Assembly: GCA_050291245.1 (NCBI GenBank)
Contig: JBNKJP010000059.1
Coordinates: 39,780 to 103,779, forward strand
Direction: 5' to 3'
Origin: Thiodiazotropha sp050291245
GTDB taxonomy: Bacteria; Pseudomonadota; Gammaproteobacteria; Chromatiales; Chromatiaceae
DNA: 64,000 nt
A model generated the notes under the pieces. It was not told the origin of the DNA and ran no database searches. It saw only the letters and a program-made list of their open reading frames with translations. How positions within the stretch are numbered: position 1 is the stretch's first letter; every line of letters starts with the position of its first letter. Below are positions 34,395 through 43,586 of this stretch, piece after piece. Both the position numbers and the translations under genes were made by a program.

Positions 34395-36069
34395 GGTAGT
34401 CCTCCGCGGGAACGATCACCGGCTTCACCAACCCACGACGGATGACAAAATCGCCGAAGCGCTCATCAGCCAAACGGTTTGCGGCATAGAGGTGGAAGAG
34501 TCCGTTGAGGGTCTCTAGCAACTCGCCCTCATTGAGATTCTTCCGGTAGAGGCGGTTTAGCCTGAGACCGGTACCGTCCCCACCCAGTTGCAGGTTGTAG
34601 CGGCCCGGCCCCTTGCCGATCAGGCCGACCTCCGCCACATAGGGACGGGCGCAGCCGTTGGGGCAGCCGGTCATGCGCATGACGATAGCCTGCCCCTCGA
34701 TACCCTGCTCTACCGCTAAGGCCTCAACCCTCTCCAGCAGCGCCGGAAAATAGCGTTCGGCCTCGGCCATGGCCTGGGGGCAGGTGGGCAGCGCCACACA
34801 GGCGATGCTGGCCAGGCGGGTCGGACTGCGCTCATCGTTCACCAGGCCGTACTCCCGGGCCAACATCTCGATACGCGCCTTTTGCACAGCCGGTACGCCG
34901 GCCAGGATCAGGTTCTGATTTGGCGTAATGCGAAAATCGCCCTGGTGGATCCGGGCAATCTCCCGCAGCCCGCTCAACAGGCTGCCCCCGGGTCCGTCGG
35001 CGATACGACCGTTTTCGATATAGAGGGTCAGATGCCAGCGCCCCTCCCCGTCCTCGACCCAGCCGTAGCGATCGCCCTGGCTGGTGAAACGAACGGGGCG
35101 ATAGGGTTTGAAAACCACGCCGGCGCGTGTCTCCACTTCGCCAATAAAAGCGCTCAGGCCCATGCGTTCGATGGTGTACTTGAGACGGGCGTGGCGTCGG
35201 CTGACCCGGTCGCCCCGGTCCCGCTGCACGCTGACCACCGCCTCGGCCACCGCCAGGGCCTGTTCGGGGGGAATGAAACCGAGCTCATCGGCCAACCGGG
35301 GGAAGGTGGTCACATCGTCGTGGCTGGCGCCCATGCCGCCCCCGGCCAGCACGTTGAAACCGAGCAGGCGATCACCCTCGGCAATGGCAACGAAGCCCAG
35401 GTCGTTGGTGTAGACGTCCACATCATTATGGGGCGGAACCGCCAGCGCGGTCTTGAACTTGCGCGGCAGGTAGGTCTCGCCGTAAAGGGGTTCCGATTCG
35501 CCCCCGGCCACCGGCTCGCCGTCGAGCCAGATCTCATGATAGGCGTTGGTCTTCGGCAGCAGATGTTCGCTGATGCGTCTGGCCCAGCGATAGACCTCGG
35601 CGTGTAACGCGGAGCGTTCCGGATTGGGGTTGCACAACACATTGCGGTTGACATCACCGCAACCGCCGATGGAGTCGATCATGACCTGATTGATGCGTTG
35701 GATCAGGGGCTTCAGATTGCGCTTCAGGATGCCATGGTACTGGAAGGTCTGGCGGGTAGTGAGACGGATGCTGCCGTTACCCAGCTCCCGGCCTACCGCG
35801 TCGATGGCCAGCCACTGCTCGGGGGTGCAAACGCCACCCGGCAGACGGGCCCGTAGCATGAAGGTGTAGTAGGGTTCGAGGAAGCGCTCCTGTCGCTCCC
35901 GTCGCCGGTCACGGTCGTCCTGTTCGTAGAAGCCGTGGAACTTGCTGATCTGCGCATCCTCCGGGGAGAGGGCGCCGGTCGCGGTATCGGCGACACTCGC
36001 CCTCAGGGTACCGCGCAGGTAGCGGCTGTTGGCCTTGATCCGTTCGTTTGGATTGACTGGGCTGTCCAT
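34381..36069 (-). CDS. cysI: Sulfite reductase [NADPH] hemoprotein beta-component
   Basis: A 562-residue siroheme/4Fe-4S enzyme that reduces sulfite to sulfide with electrons from CysJ. The cluster cysteines are visible in ACVALPTCPQAM and MTGCPNGCARPY near residues 425-475; two ferredoxin-like repeats precede them (RLTTRQTFQYHGI, and GFNVLAGGGMGASH in the substrate half). Its ATG shares one base with the cysJ stop (TGATG), so the subunits are translationally coupled. Confidence 0.97.
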   Translation of the reverse strand: MDSPVNPNERIKANSRYLRGTLRASVADTATGALSPEDAQISKFHGFYEQDDRDRRRERQERFLEPYYTFMLRARLPGGVCTPEQWLAIDAVGRELGNGSIRLTTRQTFQYHGILKRNLKPLIQRINQVMIDSIGGCGDVNRNVLCNPNPERSALHAEVYRWARRISEHLLPKTNAYHEIWLDGEPVAGGESEPLYGETYLPRKFKTALAVPPHNDVDVYTNDLGFVAIAEGDRLLGFNVLAGGGMGASHDDVTTFPRLADELGFIPPEQALAVAEAVVSVQRDRGDRVSRRHARLKYTIERMGLSAFIGEVETRAGVVFKPYRPVRFTSQGDRYGWVEDGEGRWHLTLYIENGRIADGPGGSLLSGLREIARIHQGDFRITPNQNLILAGVPAVQKARIEMLAREYGLVNDERSPTRLASIACVALPTCPQAMAEAERYFPALLERVEALAVEQGIEGQAIVMRMTGCPNGCARPYVAEVGLIGKGPGRYNLQLGGDGTGLRLNRLYRKNLNEGELLETLNGLFHLYAANRLADERFGDFVIRRGLVKPVIVPAEDYHEDE

Positions 36070-37853
36070 CAGTAGACGTCTCTCTGGTAGCGTCCCTGCT
36101 CACGCAGGGATTCGATATATTCTTCGGTGGCCTGATGATCGAGCCCCCCCTGGGTCCGGACGATTTCGTGCAGGGATTGCCGCACCGCCTGCCCCATGGG
36201 AATAGCGCCACAAACGTAGAGATGGGCCCCCTCCTGCAACCAGCGGTAGAGCTCGGCCCCCTCTTCGCAGAGACGTACCTGCACATAGGCGCGGTCACCC
36301 GGGTCACGGGAGAAGGCGAGGCTGATCCGGTTCAGCAGCCCCCGCCTGCGGTAGTCGAGCCAGTCACTCTGGTAGAGAAAATCCCGATGGAAGTGGCGGT
36401 TGCCGAAGAGCAACCAGTTGCGGCCATTACCGCCCAGGGACTCGCGCTCCTGGAGAAAGGCGCGATAGGGCGCGATGCCGGTCCCGGCCCCCACCATGAT
36501 GATGGGCGTATCCGGGGATTCCGGCAGGCGGAAGTCCGGGTTTTCCGCCAGATAGACGCCGATCCGGCCACCCTCGGCGAGACGACGGCCCAGATACCCG
36601 GAGGCGCCCCCAAGATAGTCGCAGCCGTGGGCTTGATAGCGCAGGGTAGCGACCGTGAGATGGGTCTCGTCCTCATAGGCCGTCTGGCTGGAGGCGATGG
36701 AGTAGAGCCGCGGTTGCTGGGGATGGAGCAGATCCGCCAGCTGCTGTGCATCCAGCTCAGCCGGACGGGGCCGCAACAGATCGATAACTTGATGCTCGCG
36801 GGCATAGCGGCGCAAGGTCTCGGCATCATCGGCCAGCGTCGCCAGTTCCGCATCACCGCTGGCGGACGCCCAGGCCTTAACCACGGCAGGATGAAGCCGG
36901 GTCAACTCCAAGCGTTCCCCAAGCGCCTGAGCAAGGGGTATCGAATCGCCAGCCAGGATTATCTCATCGCTGCCTGCAAACCCGGTCAGGGTCAGAATCT
37001 CTTCGATCGCCGCCGGATCGTTGTGGAAGCGCAAACCCAAGGCATCGCCGGGACGGTAGCGAATCGCCCCGGCATCAGTCGCCAGAACGAGATGATACAC
37101 CTCGGAAACCGCATCGTCGGTTGTGATCCGGCGACGCTCCAGCAACTCGGCCGGGTAGGGGTGACCGTGGTCGTAGCGAACGTCAGTCGGCGTCCGCTGT
37201 AGTGGAATGATGCGGACCTGTTCGGAGGGTTGCTGCTTCTCCACCTCATTCAGCAGTTGCTCCCGCCAAGCCGTCGAAGGCGACTGGAAGTCCACATCCG
37301 CATCAACCCGTGCCAGCAGAGGTTGCGCACCGGCCTCCTGCAGCAGGGCATCCAGGTCTCTACCGGCCTGATTGAAAAATTCATAGCTCGAATCCCCCAG
37401 TCCAAAGACGGCATAGTGGAGGTCGTCGAGTTGCGGCCGGTTTTGGCCCTTTAGGTATTTGAACAACTCATGAGCACGCTCCGGGGGCTCCCCTTCGCCT
37501 TGGGTGCTGATCACCACCACCAGCATCCGTTCCTTGAGCAGATCTCGGGGACGATACTGATCAACACTGAGCAGGCGTGGCGCCAAACCGCGCGCATCGG
37601 CACGCTCGGCCAGCGCCTGCGCCACCCCGCGGGCGTTACCCCCCTGGGTCGCGTAGAGAATGGTCAGCGAAGGCGGTTCGTGGGTCACCCCGACCTGAAC
37701 GGGCGGTAACGCACCCAAACCGGCCAGATATCCGCTGGCCCAGACCAGCTGCTCAGGGTTCAACCCCTCCACCGCCTGCTGCAGACGTGTGAGCTGTAAT
37801 CTCGGGAGCGGATGGGATGAGGATCCGACGACCCGGTTGGCGTTGTTGTACAT
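36069..37853 (-). CDS. cysJ: Sulfite reductase [NADPH] flavoprotein alpha-component
   Basis: A 594-residue diflavin reductase: a flavodoxin-like FMN domain (about 50-190, YATQGGNARGVAQ and FGLGDSSYEFF), an FAD domain with RLYSIASSQ, and an NADPH domain with MVGAGTGIAPYRAF, ending in the family's YQRDVY. It passes electrons from NADPH to CysI. ATG 37853 is preferred to the TTG fifteen codons upstream because it matches the usual CysJ length (599 in E. coli) and follows GGGGTAG. First gene of the leftward cysJIHC transcript. Confidence 0.96.
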   Translation of the reverse strand: MYNNANRVVGSSSHPLPRLQLTRLQQAVEGLNPEQLVWASGYLAGLGALPPVQVGVTHEPPSLTILYATQGGNARGVAQALAERADARGLAPRLLSVDQYRPRDLLKERMLVVVISTQGEGEPPERAHELFKYLKGQNRPQLDDLHYAVFGLGDSSYEFFNQAGRDLDALLQEAGAQPLLARVDADVDFQSPSTAWREQLLNEVEKQQPSEQVRIIPLQRTPTDVRYDHGHPYPAELLERRRITTDDAVSEVYHLVLATDAGAIRYRPGDALGLRFHNDPAAIEEILTLTGFAGSDEIILAGDSIPLAQALGERLELTRLHPAVVKAWASASGDAELATLADDAETLRRYAREHQVIDLLRPRPAELDAQQLADLLHPQQPRLYSIASSQTAYEDETHLTVATLRYQAHGCDYLGGASGYLGRRLAEGGRIGVYLAENPDFRLPESPDTPIIMVGAGTGIAPYRAFLQERESLGGNGRNWLLFGNRHFHRDFLYQSDWLDYRRRGLLNRISLAFSRDPGDRAYVQVRLCEEGAELYRWLQEGAHLYVCGAIPMGQAVRQSLHEIVRTQGGLDHQATEEYIESLREQGRYQRDVY

Positions 37854-37961
37854 GACGACGCTACCCCGATAGGGATTTCGATGAACGATTGAGTGCAATC
37901 TTGGTCGGGGTCGTATATCTTGTGAAGTAATATATTTTGATTATCTATCAGAAATAGAGAT
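37854..37961. promoter_or_regulatory. Divergent cysJ / cysB-like control region
   Basis: The 108 bp between the two start codons contain an AT-rich core (about 37918-37957, TAATATATTTTGATTATC). LysR-type regulators usually bind in such divergent spacers, so the CysB-like protein may act here on both genes. No exact operator can be defined by eye. Confidence 0.45.
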
Positions 37962-38888
37962 ATGGAACTGCGTCAACTCAACTCCCTGGTGGCCCTGGCC
38001 GAATCGGGCTTCAATGTCACCCTGGCGGCAGAACAGCTCCACTTGGTGCAGTCCGCCGTCTCCCAACACCTGGGCCGCCTGGAGGAGGAGCTGGGAATTC
38101 AGCTCTTCGTGCGCAAGGGTAAGCGATTGATCGCACTCACCGCAGCGGGGGAGGCAGTCCTCAACTACGCCCGCCAGGCGCTCTCCATCCGCGAAAACAT
38201 CCTCGCCGTGGGTCGTGACCATGTGGAGGAGAGCAGCGGCGTGCTGCGCATCGGCACCACCCATACCCAGGCACGTTATGTACTGCCTGTGGTGATCCGC
38301 GCCTTCCGCCGGGTCTTCCCCGCCGTGCGCCTGCAGATCCATCAGGGCACACCCCAGGAGGTGCTTGAGATGGCTCTCAACGACCGGGTCGACTTCTCCA
38401 TCTGCACCGAGGAACTGGGCGAGCACTCATCGCTCAACGCCATCCCCTGCTATCGCTGGAACCGGGGTCTGATCGTGCCCAAGGGCCATCCCGTACTGCA
38501 GGCAAGACCTCTCTCTCTGGAACGTATCTGCAGCTACCCGCTCATCACCTACACCTTCGGTTTCACCGGCGCCGGCCATATGCAGACCACCTTTGCCCGC
38601 GCCGGCCTGAAGCCCGATGTGGTGCTGAGCGCCGCCGATACCGACGTGATCAAAACCTATGTGCGGGAAGGCATGGGCGTGGGCCTGATCGCCAGCATGG
38701 CCTATTCGCCCGAACAGGACCGGGACCTGGAGATGCGCGACCTCAGCCACATGCTGCCCTGGGAAACCACCTGGGTGGCCTACCACAAAAACAAATACCT
38801 GCGCCGCTATCAGCAGCAGTTCATCGATCTGCTCGACGAGATGATCCTGGAGAACGGGGTGACCAAACCCGGTTTTTCACCGGGTTAG
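37962..38888 (+). CDS. CysB-type LysR family regulator
   Basis: A 308-residue LysR regulator. The N-terminal helix-turn-helix reads LNSLVALAESGFNVTLAAEQ, then HLVQSAVSQHLGRLEEELG; the effector domain has IGTTHTQARYVLPVVIRAFR, the CysB/Cbl signature that contacts sulfate or acetylserine, and YTFGFTGAGHMQ. It is divergent from cysJ, so sulfur-responsive control of the cys genes is a natural inference. Whether it is the sole CysB or a Cbl-like paralogue cannot be told from one window. Confidence 0.9.
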   Translation: MELRQLNSLVALAESGFNVTLAAEQLHLVQSAVSQHLGRLEEELGIQLFVRKGKRLIALTAAGEAVLNYARQALSIRENILAVGRDHVEESSGVLRIGTTHTQARYVLPVVIRAFRRVFPAVRLQIHQGTPQEVLEMALNDRVDFSICTEELGEHSSLNAIPCYRWNRGLIVPKGHPVLQARPLSLERICSYPLITYTFGFTGAGHMQTTFARAGLKPDVVLSAADTDVIKTYVREGMGVGLIASMAYSPEQDRDLEMRDLSHMLPWETTWVAYHKNKYLRRYQQQFIDLLDEMILENGVTKPGFSPG

Positions 38889-39181
38889 CTATTTGTGATA
38901 TTCAATCCGTTACGTTTCAGAACTTCCGCGATTTTGCGGCTCTTTCCGGCCAGCCGGGACAAATCCGCGAACCCCGGCACCACCCCCTGCTCCAGCTTCA
39001 GCTCCCACTCATCCAGTTCGGTCTCCAGATAGATCAGCAGCTTGTTGGAACAGCCCTGGCAGGAATCACCGCAGCGCTCTTCCTCGCTCATGTCGAACGG
39101 CAGGGCTGCGCGGATCTGTGCAATCAACTGACGCATCGCCGTGGTGGTATCGGGTTTTCGGTGGGGTTTCTGTTCGGCCAC
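38885..39181 (-). CDS. Small conserved-looking protein with CxxxCxxC motif
   Basis: A 98-residue soluble protein that I cannot name. It contains CGDSCQGCSNKLLIYLETELDEW split around a Cys-rich knot (about residues 37-44) and a C-terminal helical segment (LSRLAGKSRKIAEVLKRNGL). The three cysteines could hold a metal or iron-sulfur ligand. Its end overlaps the end of the cysB-like gene by 4 nt on the opposite strand. Confidence 0.6.
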   Translation of the reverse strand: MAEQKPHRKPDTTTAMRQLIAQIRAALPFDMSEEERCGDSCQGCSNKLLIYLETELDEWELKLEQGVVPGFADLSRLAGKSRKIAEVLKRNGLNITNS

Positions 39182-39266
39182 GGGGGTTCCTGTTAGCCCT
39201 GTAAGTATACCCCATCAAAAATTCTGTACCGTTTACGGACCTAAAGATGGCATCCAGGGATGTCGC

Positions 39267-39317
39267 ACCGCCAAGTAATCTGGATCCCGGCATAGGCCGG
39301 GATGACGGTGGTTTTTT
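39267..39317. repeat. REP-like palindrome followed by T-run
   Basis: ATCCCGGC (39284-39291) and GCCGGGAT (39296-39303) form a stem with a 4-nt loop; CACCG (39267-39271) and CGGTG (39306-39310) extend it, and GTTTTTTC follows on the plus strand. It lies between two divergent genes, where a terminator is not needed, so a dispersed repeat is the better reading. Confidence 0.5.
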
Positions 39318-39484
39318 CTTAATTTACCGCCATTGGTGAATATGGCCGATACTTGAGCAGGATAGGCTCCGATTCAGATGATCTGACCCGCTATCCGCAA
39401 CTGCGGCAATATGTGAAAATAACAGAAATATTACACTTATTTTACAGTCCGCCTTCGCAACCGCCGAACCAAGAGGACGCCTTA

Positions 39485-40165
39485 ATGCTTCCCAAAAATC
39501 CCATCGCCAAACTGATCGGGCTCTCTCCCTTCAAGCCGTTGCAGGAACATATGGGACTGATCAAGGCCTGTATCGCGGAGATTCCCGGCCTGTTCGAGGC
39601 CCTGATCGCAGGTGATCAGGCAGGCCTCAAGGCCGCTAAGGAGAAGATTTTCGAGCTCGAACATCAGGCCGACGAGATCGAGAACAACATCCGCGCCCAT
39701 CTGCCCAAGAGCCTGTTCATGCCTGTCGACCGGCGAGATCTGCTGGAACTTCTGGAGATGCAGGATAGCATTGCCGACACCGCCCAGGACATTGCCGGAC
39801 TCATGATGGAACGGGATATGTCGGTCCCCGAGGGGATGGCAGAACCCTTAATGGCCTATGTCAATCGCTGCGTCGACACCTGCAATCAGGCCTCCACCAT
39901 CATTGACGAACTCGATGAACTGCTGGAAACCGGCTTCCGGGGCAACATGGCGAACCGGGTGGAGGAGATGGTGGAAACCCTTTCCAACATCGAGGACGAG
40001 ACCGATGAGATGGGCATGACCCTGGCGCGCAGCCTGTTCGCCCAGGAAGATTCCATGAAACCGGTTTCGGTGATGTTCTGGTATCAAATGATCCAGTGGA
40101 TCGGGGATCTCGCGGATTACGCGGAAAAGGTGGGCGACCGGATGCGTCTACTGATCGCCCGCTGA
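39485..40165 (+). CDS. DUF47 (PhoU-like, TIGR00153) phosphate transport accessory protein
   Basis: A 226-residue all-helical cytoplasmic protein with the PhoU-like pattern (FELEHQADEIENNIRAHL, MPVDRRDLLELLEMQDSIAD, and EDETDEMGMTLARSLF). Proteins of this family are encoded next to PiT transporters and act as their regulatory partners. AGAGGA precedes ATG 39485. The PiT gene starts 52 bp downstream, so one transcript is likely. Confidence 0.88.
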   Translation: MLPKNPIAKLIGLSPFKPLQEHMGLIKACIAEIPGLFEALIAGDQAGLKAAKEKIFELEHQADEIENNIRAHLPKSLFMPVDRRDLLELLEMQDSIADTAQDIAGLMMERDMSVPEGMAEPLMAYVNRCVDTCNQASTIIDELDELLETGFRGNMANRVEEMVETLSNIEDETDEMGMTLARSLFAQEDSMKPVSVMFWYQMIQWIGDLADYAEKVGDRMRLLIAR

Positions 40166-40217
40166 GCCCGACCCGATCCCGCACTTCCATTCATATCAAT
40201 AAATTAGGGGTTTTTAC

Positions 40218-41483
40218 GTGACGATCATCAGTGAATGGGGAACCGTCTTCATCATCCTGGCCGTCATCTTCGGCCTGTACATGAGCTGGGGTATCGGCGC
40301 CAACGACGTGGCCAACGCCATGGGCACCTCGGTGGGATCCGGCGCGATCACCGTGAAGCAGGCGATCATCATCGCCGCCATTTTCGAGTTTGCCGGGGCC
40401 TTTGTCGCCGGCGGCTCGGTCACCAAGACCATCCGTAAGGGGATCATCGACCCGAGCAGTATCGCCGGTTCCCCGGAACTGCTGGTCTACGGCATGCTGG
40501 CCTCGCTCCTGGCGGCGGCCATCTGGCTGATGGTCGCATCCCACCGGGGCTGGCCGGTATCGACCACCCATTCCATCGTCGGCGCGATTGTCGGGTTCGC
40601 GGTCGCCGGTATCGGTATGGACGCCGTGAACTGGGGTAAGATCGGCAGCATCGTCGCCAGCTGGATCGTTTCACCCCTGGTCGGCGGTCTGATCTCACTG
40701 CTACTGATGCTCAGTATCCGGCGGCTGATCCTGAATACCGATACCCCCTTCCGCAACGCCCGCCGCTGGGCGCCCTTCTACGTCTTCCTGGTAGGCTGGA
40801 TCGTCTCTCTGGTGACCCTGTTCAAAGGCCTGAAACATCTCAAGCTGGAGCTTTCGATGACCGAGAGCCTGATCGTCTCGACGCTGATCGGTTTGGCCGT
40901 GGCGGGCATCGGCAAATACATGATCAATAAGGTCCAGGTCGACGACGAAGCGGATCGGGAATTTCACTTCGCCAGCGTGGAGAAGGTGTTCACCCCGCTG
41001 ATGGTGTTCACCGCCTGCGCCATGGCCTTCGCCCACGGCTCCAACGATGTGGCCAACGGTATCGGCCCCATGGCGGCGGTCCTCTCGCTGGTCAACAGCG
41101 GTGGCGATATCGCCCAGAAATCGAGCCTGCCCGTGTGGATCCTGCTGGTCGGCGGCGCGGGCATCGTGATCGGCCTGGCGACCATGGGTTACCGGGTGAT
41201 GCAGACCATCGGCACCCGGATCACCGAACTCACCCCGACCCGGGGCTACTGCGCCACCCTGGCGGCCGCCACCACCGTGGTGATCGCCTCGAAGACCGGT
41301 CTGCCCGTCTCCACCACCCAGATCGCGGTGGGCTGTGTCATGGGCGTGGGGCTGGCCCGGGGGCTGGGCGCCATCGATCTGCGGGTGGTGGGGGGCATAG
41401 TCGTATCCTGGGCGGTCACCCTGCCGGCGGGGGGGATACTGGCGGCGCTGTTTTTCTTCATTCTCAAGGCCCTGTTCGGCTGA
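40218..41483 (+). CDS. PiT family inorganic phosphate transporter
   Basis: A 421-residue inner-membrane phosphate:cation symporter that starts with GTG 40218. Both family repeats are seen: GIGANDVANAMGTSVGSGAIT near the N-terminus (split by helix ends) and HGSNDVANGIGPMAAVL in the second half, plus WPVSTTHSIVGAIVGF and LPVSTTQIAVGCVMGV. It follows DUF47, as usual for low-affinity Pit systems. Confidence 0.94.
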   Translation: MTIISEWGTVFIILAVIFGLYMSWGIGANDVANAMGTSVGSGAITVKQAIIIAAIFEFAGAFVAGGSVTKTIRKGIIDPSSIAGSPELLVYGMLASLLAAAIWLMVASHRGWPVSTTHSIVGAIVGFAVAGIGMDAVNWGKIGSIVASWIVSPLVGGLISLLLMLSIRRLILNTDTPFRNARRWAPFYVFLVGWIVSLVTLFKGLKHLKLELSMTESLIVSTLIGLAVAGIGKYMINKVQVDDEADREFHFASVEKVFTPLMVFTACAMAFAHGSNDVANGIGPMAAVLSLVNSGGDIAQKSSLPVWILLVGGAGIVIGLATMGYRVMQTIGTRITELTPTRGYCATLAAATTVVIASKTGLPVSTTQIAVGCVMGVGLARGLGAIDLRVVGGIVVSWAVTLPAGGILAALFFFILKALFG

Positions 41484-41520
41484 ATTCGCCGCATCGCCCG
41501 CCCTGGCATCGCAATCCTAC

Positions 41521-42129
41521 ATGACCGATTCGGCGCAACACCCGGGATTAGAGCCCTGTGATCCGGTCAAACGGATCAAGGGTATCCCTTTTCCGGGTTA
41601 TCTCTCGTTTCGTCAACTACTGATCACAGGACCACCGGGGGCAGGCAAGAGTACCCAGATCCGGCGTCTCGGCGGCTGGTCTCTGGAGGGTTACATCGAT
41701 CTCTCCCAGGACGCCTGGTGGCGCTCCCAGATGCTGACCCTGCGCCCCCGGGAGATTCATCTCGGCTTTCCCTTCCAGGGCCTCAAGTACGCCCTGTCCG
41801 TGTTCGACGGGCCCTGGCTGGAGGCCGCCGAACCGCTGCAGCTGGAATTCGAGCGGATTCAGATCCCCCCGGCCCGACGCATTCCCCTGATGGTGGACTG
41901 GCGAAAGAAATATGTCTTCGAGTTTCTTCTGCCGCCGGCGGATCAGCTCTTCGAACAACGGGTAGCCCGGGCCCGCCGGGGCACTCATCCGGTGGACCGG
42001 AAACTGACTCGCTCTCAGGTCGTACAACAGCTCGAACTGTATGAGTCGGTCGCCCGCTATCTGTGGTCCCAGGGTCTGCAGGTCTACCTGCGGCGGGGAC
42101 TGGACCTGCCCCCCCTCTGCCTGAGGTAG
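41521..42129 (+). CDS. P-loop NTPase, kinase-like, unrecognised
   Basis: A 202-residue protein with a Walker A motif LLITGPPGAGKSTQIRR (about 33-49) and an adjacent WSLEGYIDLSQDAWWR segment that could hold the Walker B/substrate Asp. A basic, helical C-terminal lid (FEQRVARARRGTHPVDRKLT) recalls small-molecule or polynucleotide kinases. No exact family was recognised. The PPP-type phosphatase gene begins 5 bp after its stop, so the two are co-translated and may act on the same substrate, one adding and one removing phosphate (inference). Confidence 0.65.
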   Translation: MTDSAQHPGLEPCDPVKRIKGIPFPGYLSFRQLLITGPPGAGKSTQIRRLGGWSLEGYIDLSQDAWWRSQMLTLRPREIHLGFPFQGLKYALSVFDGPWLEAAEPLQLEFERIQIPPARRIPLMVDWRKKYVFEFLLPPADQLFEQRVARARRGTHPVDRKLTRSQVVQQLELYESVARYLWSQGLQVYLRRGLDLPPLCLR

Positions 42130-42134
42130 CCGCC

Positions 42135-43586
42135 ATGGCGCAATCCGGACTGAAAAGCAAAAAGGGCCTGCTCAAACGTTTGCGTAAGCTCTTCTCCGGC
42201 CTCGAACAGTGTGACTCGGTGGATTTGAAACAGGCCTATCATCTGGCCGATCAGAAGGTCCGGGTCTCACTCCCCGGCTATCCCCTGCAACTCAACCTGC
42301 CACTGAACGGGAAGACCCTGCACCTCTATCCGGAATGTCTCTCCCTGGCTGTGGAATCCCGTTGTCACAGCCAGGCCTATCTGCTGTTCGACCCCGACCG
42401 CTACTACCGGCAGATCTCAGGCTTTTGCCGGCTTGAGGACGCTGACAAGCTCACCATTCTCAAGGGTCCTCCGCTGCATGACTGCCTGGGTATCGCCTCC
42501 CAGGGAAGCGATCCTCTGGTTACCATCCGTAACGACCGGGGCGACCTTATTTTCCGCGATCACACACCTCAGCAGGGTTGTTGCCTCTCCCCCCTGCTGA
42601 AAGCCAAGCGCCACACCCGCATCAGCCGCTGGCGACACAGAAAACTCAAACGCCTGAAACAGCTCTTCGGCGGGACCATCGGTCCCCTGTCGAATTCAAA
42701 GGCCCTGGAGCTGATCACCCGGGTCAATGGGTTAATGGAACACGAGGCCTTTCGAGAGCCGGACTCGGAGGGCCAGCCCGGAGGTGTCATCCGACTGCCG
42801 GACGGATTGATACCGATCATCGTCGGCGATCTGCACGGCCGGGTGGACAACCTGCTCACCCTGCTCAGCCACAACGGTTTTCTCGAAGGTCTGGAGTGCG
42901 GCGAGGCCTGTCTGATCATCCTTGGCGACGCGGTTCACAGCGAAACCGAAGGACAGTATGACGAGATGGAGTGCTCCATCCTGATCATGGACCTGATCCT
43001 GCAGCTCAAGGCGTACTTTCCCGACCGGGTGTTCTACCTGCGGGGTAACCACGACGGCTTCTCCGATGAGATCGCCAAGGGCGGAGTCTCCCAGGGGCTA
43101 CTGTGGAAAAAGGCTCTCAACAAGGTGCGCGGCAAGGAGTATCGCAAGGCGATGGAGCGTTTCTACGAACACCTGCCCCTGCTCGCCTGTTCCTCCCAGA
43201 TGGTCTGCTGCCACGCCGCGCCCCCCACCTCGCGGATCGACCGAACCTCACTGATCGACAGTCGCAGGCATCCCGCGCTGGTCGATGAACTGACCCGTAA
43301 CCGATTACAGACCCCTACCCGCCCGGGTGGCTACACCAAGGGCGACGTGAAACGTCTGCGAAGCCTCTTGGAGGTCGCACCCGACACCCCGGTGATCGTC
43401 GGTCACACCCCCCTCTCCGCGGATGACACCCTGTGGCGGAACGCAGGTCAGATCGAAAACCACTATGTAGTGTATGGCGGACATCCGGAGTGGGTCGGGG
43501 TCATGACCCGGGTGGACGGACACATGGTGCCGCTTATCTATCCGGTTGAACCCCTGCAGGACTATCTGAATCAGGCTTCGGGCTGA
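42135..43586 (+). CDS. PPP-type metallophosphoesterase with N-terminal extension
   Basis: A 483-residue protein. Residues 1-220 match nothing I recognise (FLQGD... not present; instead LNLPLNGKTLHLYPECLSL-like strands). The C-terminal half is a calcineurin-like phosphatase with GDLHGR (231-236), GDAVHSE (264-270, in place of GDxVDRG), RGNHD (303-307) and GHTP (423-426), so all metal ligands are present. ATG 42135 lies 5 bp after the kinase-like gene. Substrate is unknown; protein Ser/Thr phosphate or a nucleotide end are both possible. Its 3' end overlaps the opposite Na/Pi gene by 16 nt. Confidence 0.75.
   Translation: MAQSGLKSKKGLLKRLRKLFSGLEQCDSVDLKQAYHLADQKVRVSLPGYPLQLNLPLNGKTLHLYPECLSLAVESRCHSQAYLLFDPDRYYRQISGFCRLEDADKLTILKGPPLHDCLGIASQGSDPLVTIRNDRGDLIFRDHTPQQGCCLSPLLKAKRHTRISRWRHRKLKRLKQLFGGTIGPLSNSKALELITRVNGLMEHEAFREPDSEGQPGGVIRLPDGLIPIIVGDLHGRVDNLLTLLSHNGFLEGLECGEACLIILGDAVHSETEGQYDEMECSILIMDLILQLKAYFPDRVFYLRGNHDGFSDEIAKGGVSQGLLWKKALNKVRGKEYRKAMERFYEHLPLLACSSQMVCCHAAPPTSRIDRTSLIDSRRHPALVDELTRNRLQTPTRPGGYTKGDVKRLRSLLEVAPDTPVIVGHTPLSADDTLWRNAGQIENHYVVYGGHPEWVGVMTRVDGHMVPLIYPVEPLQDYLNQASG

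Noticed and set aside
41521..43586. Complete bacterial Pnkp/Hen1 RNA-repair cassette
   Set aside because: Kinase and phosphatase are separate proteins, no ligase/adenylyltransferase domain or Hen1 methyltransferase was found, and the kinase family was not recognised.
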